The position numbers and the translations under genes are program-made. Below the pieces are notes generated by a model. That model did not search any database, was not told where the DNA came from, and worked only from the letters and a program-made list of their open reading frames with translations. This document shows positions 16,899 to 24,012 of a stretch of 64,000 nt of DNA, in pieces; the stretch's first letter is position 1, and every line of letters starts with the position of its first letter. The stretch is from Endozoicomonas sp. ISHI1 (GTDB lineage: Bacteria > Pseudomonadota > Gammaproteobacteria > Pseudomonadales > Endozoicomonadaceae), in contig NZ_JAGRPU010000019.1 of NCBI RefSeq assembly GCF_024606225.1, positions 52,463 through 116,462 on the forward strand, read 5' to 3'.

Positions 16899-17021
16899 TT
16901 GACTGTGGTCAGCACGACTTGTTCCCCTGTAAGATCCCGAATAACTTTCCTGTTAGCTATTCCGACAAAATTTCTCCAGAGAATTTCTCCAGCCAATAGA
17001 GAAAACCGACACTCTCGCCTC
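16899..17021. repeat. shared leader block, copy upstream of paralog F
   Basis: Related to the three other leader blocks; here the AATTTCTCCAG motif is tandemly duplicated (16970-16991). The rest of the 16858-17162 gap is AT-rich and holds no gene; an AACAAAAGATATG context leads into the RING gene on the plus strand. Confidence 0.65.
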
Positions 17022-17162
17022 AGACTTACAACAAATTTTCTGTAATATTCATTTCCTCAAACACCGCATTCAGAGCTTTTTAAAATATGCACGGGGAACT
17101 AAATGAACAGACAATGATCGAAGATTAAAGCTATCTGAAATTCAACGACAGGAACAAAAGAT

Positions 17163-17879
17163 ATGAACGGAATCACACCACCTGACAGACCATATAACCC
17201 ATATAATCTGCCATCAGCCTATCAACTGCCGACCGAAGACTGTCCTATTTGTATCGAAGCTTTTGCCGGAAAAGACGTCAGGGTTACCAAGCCATGCAAG
17301 CATATGTTTCACGTGACCTGCCTGGAGCTCTGGCTGTTGGAGAATACATCCTGTCCTCTATGCAGAACCAGTCTCTGGGAAAGAGAAGTACGACCAGCGC
17401 CTGCCATGCCCGGTAATCCTGGCCTATTGAACCAGCAGACCCTGGGTCGGGCCTTAACCTCTTTGTTATCAGCTATGGCCAGTTGGGCGGGATACCTCTG
17501 TCCAAACTGGTTGGTAACGGTTTTAAACTTAGTGGGTATACAACCAGTGCCTGCCAGCATCAGTAATCCTGACCTGCCAGAAAATGCCTCATTGGACCAT
17601 CAGGCCCGGGATCAAGCCCTGGCAGCTCTCATATCAGCTGCGGCTAATCAGACGGGATACCCCTCTCCAGAGGAGGTGGAAACGCTTCTGAGTTTAAGGG
17701 AATTACTCACAGCGCCTGCCAGCATCAGTAATCCTGACCTGCCAGAAAATGCCTCATCGGACCAGCAGGCCCGGGATCAAGCCTTGGCAGTTCTCTTATC
17801 AGTTGCGGCTAATCAGACGGGATACCCCTCTCCAGACATCATAGCAGAGGCTATAAGTTTAGGTTTTCTGAGGGACTGA
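17163..17879 (+). CDS. RING-H2 finger protein, candidate E3 ubiquitin ligase effector
   Basis: 238 residues. Residues 27-67 form a complete C3H2C3 RING-H2: Cys27-x2-Cys30-x14-Cys45-x-His47-x2-His50-x2-Cys53-x10-Cys64-x2-Cys67, with the conserved Ile29, Pro65 and Trp57 seen in E2-binding RINGs. The C-terminal part has two 55-residue tandem repeats starting ASISNPDLPENAS (about 129 and 184), plus a degenerate third copy near 80-128. RING-H2 domains are eukaryotic E3 ubiquitin ligases; in bacteria they occur in proteins delivered into host cells. No secretion signal is visible. The conserved zinc ligands argue that the finger is functional. Confidence 0.85.
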   Translation: MNGITPPDRPYNPYNLPSAYQLPTEDCPICIEAFAGKDVRVTKPCKHMFHVTCLELWLLENTSCPLCRTSLWEREVRPAPAMPGNPGLLNQQTLGRALTSLLSAMASWAGYLCPNWLVTVLNLVGIQPVPASISNPDLPENASLDHQARDQALAALISAAANQTGYPSPEEVETLLSLRELLTAPASISNPDLPENASSDQQARDQALAVLLSVAANQTGYPSPDIIAEAISLGFLRD

Positions 17880-18000
17880 TTCCGTCACCTTTGCAGGCAC
17901 CTTGAATAATCTGCCATACTTTGGAGCCCAAACAACCAGGTGAAATGGTCCTGCGCAAAAGAGACACAGGCACCCAACGATTGATGAGAGCAGCATTAAC

Positions 18001-18996
18001 ATGATTGACAAATCCATTCCCCTCACTGACATTCATCGTCATCTGGACGGTAACATTCGTCCCCAGACCATTCTGGAGCTGGGTCAGCAGCACAATCTGG
18101 AGTTACCCGCCGATCATCTGGAAGCGCTGATTCCCCATGTCCGTGTTATGAGTAATGAGCCGGATCTGGTGAGTTTTCTGGCCAAGCTGGACTGGGGAGT
18201 TAAGGTTCTGGCGGATTACGACGCCTGTCGTCGTATCGCCTATGAGAATGTCGAAGACGCCCTGAATGCTCAAATTGATTACACCGAGCTGCGCTTCAGC
18301 CCCTACTACATGGCCATGACTCACAACCTTAACCCTGAAGGTGTGGTAGAAGCGGTAGTGGACGGTGTGCAGGCAGGTAGCCGTGATTTTGGGGTCAAAA
18401 CCAACCTGATCGGTATCATGAGCCGCACTTTTGGCCAGGAAGCCTGCCAGCAGGAGCTGGATGCCTGTCTGGCCTTCAAAGACAAAATGGTCGCCATTGA
18501 TCTGGCAGGTGACGAGTTCGGCAAGCCGGGTGAGCTGTTTGTTGATCACTTTAAACAAGTTCGTGATGCCGGCCTGAATGTGACCGTTCATGCTGGCGAG
18601 GCAGTGGGCGCTGAAAGCGTATGGCAGGCTATTCGTGATCTGGGGGCCACACGAATTGGCCACGGTGTCAGAGCGATTGAGGACCCGGCGCTGATGGATT
18701 ACCTGGCTGAGCACTGCATTGGTATTGAGTCCTGCCTGACTTCAAACATTCAGACCAGCACCTTCCCGAGCATTGAAAAGCACCCGCTCAAAAAATTCCT
18801 GGAACACGGCGTTCTGGCCACGATCAATACCGATGACCCAGCCGTAGAAGGCATTGAGCTGCCTTATGAGTATGAAGTGGCGGCTCCGTCTGCCGGTCTG
18901 TCTGCGGACCAGATTCTGCAGGCTCAGGAAAATGGCCTGACAATAGCTTTCCTCAGTGACACCGAGAAAGAAGCACTCAAGGCCTCCAAACAGTGA
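18001..18996 (+). CDS. add: adenosine deaminase
   Basis: 331 residues, the normal length. It has the zinc-binding His-x-His (DIHRHLDG, His12/His14), the catalytic HAGE motif at His197, and the metal-binding NTDDP at Asp278-279. The enzyme hydrolyses adenosine or deoxyadenosine to inosine and ammonia in the cytoplasm for purine salvage. Convergent with ldhA. Fragments of this gene occur at 7440, 12947 and 15348. The start is at ATG 18001. Confidence 0.95.
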   Translation: MIDKSIPLTDIHRHLDGNIRPQTILELGQQHNLELPADHLEALIPHVRVMSNEPDLVSFLAKLDWGVKVLADYDACRRIAYENVEDALNAQIDYTELRFSPYYMAMTHNLNPEGVVEAVVDGVQAGSRDFGVKTNLIGIMSRTFGQEACQQELDACLAFKDKMVAIDLAGDEFGKPGELFVDHFKQVRDAGLNVTVHAGEAVGAESVWQAIRDLGATRIGHGVRAIEDPALMDYLAEHCIGIESCLTSNIQTSTFPSIEKHPLKKFLEHGVLATINTDDPAVEGIELPYEYEVAAPSAGLSADQILQAQENGLTIAFLSDTEKEALKASKQ

Positions 18997-19029
18997 GCCT
19001 CTTAAGGTTGGGTTTTACTGATCCGACCG

Positions 19030-20040
19030 TCAATGCTGATCCGGCGCCTCTCTGGCTATTTCGTTACCAGAGGCTTTTCCCTCAGCAAAAGCTTTAGCAT
19101 TACTCAAAGTGGTTTTGGCAATCGCCATCAGCGCCTCTTCGGTAAGAAAGGCCTGGTGGCCGGTAAAGATCACGTTGTGACAGGCTGAAAGGCGTCTGAA
19201 AACATCGTCCTGAATCACCTCATCGGACAAGTCCTCAAAAAACAGCTCCTGCTCGTTTTCGTAAACATCCAGCGCCAGTCCACCCAGTATCCCTTTTTTC
19301 AGAGCGTCAATCGCTGCCACTGAATCCAGCAGTTTCCCCCTGCTGGTGTTCACCAGTAGCACCCCGGGTTGCATCTGGCTAAATGCGTCCTCATTGATTA
19401 TGTACTCGTTATCTTTCGTTAAGGGGCAGTGCAGGGTGATCAACTTGCTCTGTTGCAACAGCTGATTCAGAGCAACATAGTCTCCGCCCAGTGCTTCAAA
19501 AGCCGGGTTTGGGTAGGGGTCGTATCCCAGCAGTTTACAACCAAAGCCTTTTAGAATGCGGGCAGCAGCTATACCAATCTTGCCTGTGCCAATGACCCCC
19601 GCTACACGACCATGGAGGTTAAAGCCGGTCAGCCCCTCAAGTGAGAAGTTGGCATCCCGGGTTCTCTGGTAGGCTTTATGGGTTTTTCGATTCAAGGTCA
19701 TAATCAGCGCAATGGCGTGCTCTGCCGTGGCTTCAGGAGAATAAGCCGGAACTCTGGCTACCGTGATACCCAGCTCTCTGGCCGCGTCCAGGTCCACATT
19801 GTTAAATCCGGCACAGCGCATGAGCAGAAGTCTGATATTATACTCAGCCATGACACTCAGAACGGGCCGACTGAGATCGTCATTAACAAAAGCACAGACT
19901 GCATCACCCGTCCTGGCCAGGTGAGCGGTTTTTTCATCCAGGTGAATATCAAAGTATTCCAGTTCCAAGCCGGAGTTGGCATTGCACAGGTCAAAGAATT
20001 CACGATCGTATTTTTTGGCGTTAAAGATACAGATTTTCAT
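19030..20040 (-). CDS. ldhA: fermentative D-lactate dehydrogenase
   Basis: 336 residues from ATG 20040 (MKICIFNAKKYD); a longer frame to 20088 is open but the family starts here. It has the NAD-binding GTGKIG, catalytic Arg in VNTSRGKLLD, Glu in DVYENEQELFFED, and His in FTGHQAFL, all matching LdhA. It reduces pyruvate to D-lactate with NADH. It was probably divergent from lrgAB originally, before duplications separated them. Pieces of ldhA appear in five places in this window. Confidence 0.93.
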   Translation of the reverse strand: MKICIFNAKKYDREFFDLCNANSGLELEYFDIHLDEKTAHLARTGDAVCAFVNDDLSRPVLSVMAEYNIRLLLMRCAGFNNVDLDAARELGITVARVPAYSPEATAEHAIALIMTLNRKTHKAYQRTRDANFSLEGLTGFNLHGRVAGVIGTGKIGIAAARILKGFGCKLLGYDPYPNPAFEALGGDYVALNQLLQQSKLITLHCPLTKDNEYIINEDAFSQMQPGVLLVNTSRGKLLDSVAAIDALKKGILGGLALDVYENEQELFFEDLSDEVIQDDVFRRLSACHNVIFTGHQAFLTEEALMAIAKTTLSNAKAFAEGKASGNEIAREAPDQH

Positions 20041-20130
20041 GATCGGTTCAGGTTCCTTTTTTCGCTGGCATGAGCAATAAGCAGTCATGAGCTATAGGCT
20101 TCTGGTTAAGAATCATAGCGGAGTTTTTGA

Positions 20131-20205
20131 TTGAAAATAGCCTTTCTGTGTAAACGTTTGGCAGCCCTATCGGGCAGTAGTCAGATTCCACTGTCCCGGG
20201 TCAGC
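20131..20205 (+). pseudogene. lrgA remnant with internal deletion (copy 1)
   Basis: Bases 20131-20166 match the first codons of intact lrgA (22884 on) and bases 20161-20205 match lrgA 23028-23074. The missing 114 bases lie exactly between two GCAGCC repeats of lrgA (22914 and 23028). The same junction is in the copy at 21308-21384, so both descend from one deleted copy. Confidence 0.8.
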
Positions 20206-20369
20206 CAGTGCAGGTCGGGACTCGCTGATCCAGCCTTTAACGCCAAGAGTTTTACAACACAAATTAGCAAGCGAGCCATAATGATGCGAGCTGTTCTTTA
20301 GTGAATGATTGAATTTTTAATCTTTTCTACTAACTTTGTCAGAGGGTTTTATTGGTTAATAGAAATCAT

Positions 20370-21035
20370 ATGAAAACTATCTTTTTTGGGGTAATGCTGG
20401 TTATCGCTATGGCTGGATTTTGTTCCGAAGAGGATGATTCTATTTGTGTTGGCAACAGTTTTTTTTTCCAAATCAATGACCCGGATGATTATGAAGTGAA
20501 TATCAAATTTTTGGATAAAAGTTCAAGTCTGCTATATGAGCATGACTTATTCAATGGGTTAAACCCTGATGCAATAAAGAAAAAAACATTAATTGATTTT
20601 TCTTCTCAGGTAACAACGATAAAAACAATCGTGTTAGATAGAAATAGCAAGGTTATAGCCACAGAGATGGAAAGTTATACAGAAGATATAATTGAAGGAC
20701 TTTTACTATCGAGCTATCTAATTACCTTAACTCATGCCGGAAATCATGATGTTAGATTAATCTCTAATCAATGTTATTCACCTAATGATCAGGAAAAGGT
20801 TAAGATACTACAAACCTTTACAAATATTTTTATAAACCAGTTAAACACTTTTGAATCAAATAACAAGTTTTTTAAAATCATTGAGATAGATCAAAGTAAA
20901 AAGGAACAGTTGCTTAACGAGAAGCTTCGTTTGCATGGCTATAAAAAAGATGCCTGTGGAAGATATATTCACATTAACAGTACATCACCAAGATCAACCG
21001 ACTGTGCCGGGATTGTTGTTCCGGTTATGAATTAA
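20370..21035 (+). CDS. secreted protein of unknown function, paralog 1
   Basis: 221 residues from ATG 20370. The start has a short signal peptide (MKTIFFGVMLVIAMAGFCSE). The mature part is acidic with an NDPDDYEVNIKFLD segment and three cysteines after the signal region (SICVG, NQCYS, KKDACGRY, plus TDCAG). It is a paralog of the gene at 21546. Base composition is much richer in A+T than the neighbours ldhA and lrgA, suggesting acquisition from elsewhere. No family recognised. It lies in a duplicated unit containing the ldhA start region. Confidence 0.65.
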   Translation: MKTIFFGVMLVIAMAGFCSEEDDSICVGNSFFFQINDPDDYEVNIKFLDKSSSLLYEHDLFNGLNPDAIKKKTLIDFSSQVTTIKTIVLDRNSKVIATEMESYTEDIIEGLLLSSYLITLTHAGNHDVRLISNQCYSPNDQEKVKILQTFTNIFINQLNTFESNNKFFKIIEIDQSKKEQLLNEKLRLHGYKKDACGRYIHINSTSPRSTDCAGIVVPVMN

Positions 21036-21048
21036 CCGACTAATAAAA

Positions 21049-21084
21049 CAGTGGGCGGTAGGCAGGTTATCTGCCTCGTCACTG
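21049..21084 (+). terminator. hairpin after secreted-protein gene
   Basis: CAGTG...CACTG outer stem with an inner GGCAG...CTGCC stem, 14 bases after the stop codon. There is no T-run, so termination is only probable. Confidence 0.4.
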
Positions 21085-21131
21085 TAAAACCACTGTATTG
21101 AAAAAGCATTTTCCACCTGCTATTTGCTGTC

Positions 21132-21384
21132 ATACCCACTCTCTTGCCGTAGTCGGCATTGTACTGATCAAAAAATTCACGATCGTGTTTTTTGTATTAC
21201 AGATACAGATTTTCATGAACGGTTCAGATACCTTTTTTACTGGCATGAGCAGTAAGCGACCATGAGCTACAGGCTCCTGGTTAAGCTTCAAAGCCGAGTT
21301 TTTTAATAAAAATAGCCTTTCTGTGTAAACGTATGGCAGCCGTAATGGGCTGTGGTCTGATTCTACTGTCCCGGGCCAGCCGGA
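21132..21384. pseudogene. duplicated ldhA start and deleted lrgA remnant (copy 2)
   Basis: On the minus strand 21132-21216 encodes a damaged ldhA N-terminus starting MKICICNTKN, frameshifted compared with MKICIFNAKK. The former intergenic region follows, then at 21308-21384 a plus-strand lrgA remnant with the same internal deletion as 20131-20205. The whole block parallels 19980-20290 and leads into the second secreted-protein gene. Confidence 0.8.
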
Positions 21385-21545
21385 TAGGTCATATCTCGCT
21401 AATCCGGCCTTTAACGCCAGGAGTTTTACAACACTAATTAACAAGCGAGCCATAATGATGTGAACGGTTCTTTCGTGAATGCTTGAATTTTTAATCTTTT
21501 CTACTACATTTGCCAGAGGATTTAATTAATAAGGATTATATAAAA

Positions 21546-22241
21546 ATGAAAACTATTTTTTTTGGGGTGGTGCTGGTTATCGCCACGGCGGGGTTTTGTT
21601 CAGAAGAGAATGATTCTATTTGTGTTGATAACAGGTTTTTTTTTCAGATCAATGACCCATATGATTATGAAGTGAATATCAAATTTTTGGATGAAAGTTC
21701 AAATCTGCTGTATGAGTATGACTTATTCAATGGGCTGAATCCTGATGCTATAACGAAAAAAATATTAATTGATTTTTCTTCTCAGGTAATAACGCTAACA
21801 TCAATCTTGTTAGATGGAAGTCGCAAGGTGATTGAAAGAGAAAAGGAAACTGAAAAAGACGATAAAATTGAGTCACTTTTACCATCAAACTATTTAATTA
21901 CCGTGACTCATGCCAGCAATCATGATGTTGCATCAATCTCTAACCAATGTCACTCATCTAATGATCAGGAAAAGGTTAGGATATTACAAGCCTATACAAA
22001 TACTTTTCTAAAACAGTCAAGCACTTTCAAATCAAGTACCGAATTTTATGGAATCACTGAGATCGATGAAAGTAAAAAGGAACAGTTGTTTAACGAGAAA
22101 CTTCATTTCCTTGGTTATAAAAAAGATGCCTGTGGAAGATATATTCCCATTAATAGTACATCACCAGGATCAACCGACTGTATCAGGATTGTTGTTCCGC
22201 TTTTTCTGGATTATCTGCCGAAGAAATTGCCGTTAAAATAA
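21546..22241 (+). CDS. secreted protein of unknown function, paralog 2
   Basis: 231 residues from ATG 21546, which has an AAGGA Shine-Dalgarno. The signal peptide is MKTIFFGVVLVIATAGFCSE. It is about 70-75% identical by eye to paralog 1 over its length and extends 10 residues further at the C-terminus (FLDYLPKKLPLK). The cysteine positions are kept. AT-rich like its partner. It clearly arose as part of a tandem duplication of about 1.2 kb (unit 1 about 19980-21035, unit 2 about 21132-22241). Confidence 0.65.
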   Translation: MKTIFFGVVLVIATAGFCSEENDSICVDNRFFFQINDPYDYEVNIKFLDESSNLLYEYDLFNGLNPDAITKKILIDFSSQVITLTSILLDGSRKVIEREKETEKDDKIESLLPSNYLITVTHASNHDVASISNQCHSSNDQEKVRILQAYTNTFLKQSSTFKSSTEFYGITEIDESKKEQLFNEKLHFLGYKKDACGRYIPINSTSPGSTDCIRIVVPLFLDYLPKKLPLK

Positions 22242-22316
22242 GGTGTTAGGTGTCTCTGTGCCATCTCTTATTGTCTGCTATGCTCAACGCACAAGAAATA
22301 ATCATAAGGTGTACGC

Positions 22317-22547
22317 ATGAACCACGATAAAGACACAGACGATTTCTGGAATGCCATCAGTCGCATAGAGGTCAGTATAAAAAACTCACAGGACGATATT
22401 AGGAAGCTGTACCTGCACAGCGCACGGCAGGAAATATCTATTGAGTCACTTAATGAAAAGATTGACGCTAACCAGCAAGAAAATCGTGAACGTTTTGACA
22501 AGATTGAAGACACTCTGGCTGTCATTGTAAACCACTTCCAAAAATAA
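22317..22547 (+). CDS. small coiled-coil protein
   Basis: 76 residues, acidic and helical throughout, with heptad-like spacing (ISRIEVSIKNSQDDIRKLYL, SIESLNEKIDANQQ). No signal peptide or membrane segment. ATG at 22317 follows ATAAGGTG. Composition is closer to coding than to random sequence and the frame is free of conflict on the other strand. Could be a small structural or regulatory protein; function unknown. Confidence 0.45.
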   Translation: MNHDKDTDDFWNAISRIEVSIKNSQDDIRKLYLHSARQEISIESLNEKIDANQQENRERFDKIEDTLAVIVNHFQK

Positions 22548-22607
22548 CCACGACACCTAACAGCACGCTCGGCTGAGACGTACATACTGTGCGCCCTTCA
22601 GCCCTGG

Positions 22608-22807
22608 GATACCCACTCTCTTGCCGTATCCAGATCAACATTGTTAAATCCGGCACAGCGCATGAGCAGAAGTCTGATATTATACTCCGCGATGACACTC
22701 AGAACTGGCCGACTGAGAGCGTCATTAACAAAAGCACAGACTGCATCACCCGCCCCGGCCAGGTGTGCGGTTTTCTCATCCAGATGAATATCGAAGTATT
22801 CCTGTTC
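22608..22807 (-). pseudogene. internal ldhA fragment
   Basis: About 200 bases aligned with intact ldhA near 19765-19963, including the region for NVDLDAARELGIT-type and AEYNIRLLLMRCAGFN-type sequence. It is cut off at its right end by the half MITE at 22809. Together with the following sequence up to lrgA it represents the original ldhA-side flank of lrgA, now broken. Confidence 0.8.
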
Positions 22808-22808
22808 A

Positions 22809-22846
22809 GAACCGCAGTAGGACGGCCTTAAGTCCGACAGGCTGCT
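22809..22846. mobile_element. half copy of MITE-like element
   Basis: AACCGCAGTAGGACGGCCTT followed by AAGTCCGACAGGCTGCT, the same terminus as the right half of the palindromic element at 14458-14619 (14582-14619). The left half is missing. It is inserted within ldhA-derived sequence. Confidence 0.65.
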
Positions 22847-22883
22847 AGAGGCTCGTGGTTAAGTATCATAGCGGAGTTTTTTA

Positions 22884-23261
22884 GTGAAAATAGCCTTTGT
22901 ATGCCAACGTATGGCAGCCTGGCTAAGCAGTGTCATTATTCTGATGGCCTGTCTGTGGGCAGGCGATCTGCTCAGCGTCTGGATCAATCATGCCCTTCCG
23001 GGCAGTATTATCGGAATGCTGCTTCTGGCAGCCCTGCTGGGCAGTGGCCTGATTCGACTGTCCTGGGTTGAAACGGGTGCCGGTTTTATAATTCGCTGGA
23101 TGTCCCTGTTATTTGTGCCCATCGGGGTCGGTGTCGTCGATCAGCTGAACCTGCTGGCCAGCAGCCTTGGTGCTCTTCTGCTGACCAGTCTGCTGGGGAC
23201 AGTGTTGGTTATGGCCGTTTCCGGTTGGTTGTTTCAATGGCTGGAGCGTACCCGACAATGA
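22884..23261 (+). CDS. lrgA: LrgA/CidA-family holin-like membrane protein
   Basis: 125 residues from GTG 22884. Four predicted membrane helices and the family motif LPGSIIGMLLLAALL followed by IRWMSLLFVPIGVGV. LrgA/CidA proteins act with LrgB/CidB in cell-lysis control and, in several species, in export or uptake of pyruvate and lactate. The neighbouring ldhA fits that metabolic role. The stop overlaps lrgB (ATGA). The first 36 bases also occur in the two remnants upstream. Confidence 0.88.
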   Translation: MKIAFVCQRMAAWLSSVIILMACLWAGDLLSVWINHALPGSIIGMLLLAALLGSGLIRLSWVETGAGFIIRWMSLLFVPIGVGVVDQLNLLASSLGALLLTSLLGTVLVMAVSGWLFQWLERTRQ

Positions 23262-23980
23262 CCTTGTTCCCGATAGTTACGATCACTCCGATGAAGGGCC
23301 TGCTCTATTGTTCTATGACGGTGGTAGTCTACCTGACGGCCTGGCAGCTTCATAATCGTTTCAAGTATTCAATGCTCAATCCATTATTGGTCAGCATTCT
23401 GGTAGTCGTGGGTATTCTTCTTGTCGGAAACATTCCTTACTCCGACTACGAACAAGGAGGTGACTGGCTAAGCAATCTGCTTGGCATCGCGGTTGTCGCT
23501 CTGGGAGTGCCTCTTTATCAACAGATGAGAGATATTCATCGGGAGCTGACCGGTGTGATTCTGGTGGTTTTTGTCTCCAGCCTTTTTGCCCTTGTCAGCA
23601 CAGTTATACTGGCGGTCCTGGCGGGTGCCGATGGTCAGGTCGCTCTTTCTCTGGCTCCCAAATCGGTCACAACACCGATTGCTGTGTTGATTGTGGATAA
23701 CCTGAACGGTGTCCCCTCTCTTGCCGCTATCGCTGTGATCCTGACGGGCTTGATGGGTGCTATTTTTGGCTTGCCACTACTCTCATTATTGAAAATCACT
23801 GATCCCAAAGCCAGAGGTATCGCCATGGGCACGGCCTGCCATGCATTGGGCACTGCGAGGATGGTACAAAGTTCATTGAAGGAAGGCGCCTATAGCGCGC
23901 TGGCGTTAGTACTTTCTGCCAGTATCAGTGCCCTGATGGCTCCCTGGCTGGTACCCTGGGTTCTTGGCTGGTTGAATTAA
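23258..23980 (+). CDS. lrgB: LrgB/CidB-family membrane protein
   Basis: 240 residues from ATG 23258, overlapping the lrgA stop by 4 bases. Multiple membrane helices; family motifs SLAPKSVTTPIAV and the C-terminal GTACHALGTARM are present. It is the partner of LrgA in a membrane complex linked to murein hydrolase control or pyruvate/lactate flux. Full length. A terminator follows directly. Confidence 0.92.
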   Translation: MTLFPIVTITPMKGLLYCSMTVVVYLTAWQLHNRFKYSMLNPLLVSILVVVGILLVGNIPYSDYEQGGDWLSNLLGIAVVALGVPLYQQMRDIHRELTGVILVVFVSSLFALVSTVILAVLAGADGQVALSLAPKSVTTPIAVLIVDNLNGVPSLAAIAVILTGLMGAIFGLPLLSLLKITDPKARGIAMGTACHALGTARMVQSSLKEGAYSALALVLSASISALMAPWLVPWVLGWLN

Positions 23981-23983
23981 ACA

Positions 23984-24008
23984 GCCGGGTTTTGCCCGGC
24001 CGCTTTTT
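23984..24008. terminator. rho-independent terminator after lrgB
   Basis: GCCGGG-TTTTG-CCCGGC followed by CGCTTTTT. It lies between the convergent lrgB and siderophore receptor genes. Confidence 0.85.
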
Positions 24009-24012
24009 CTGC

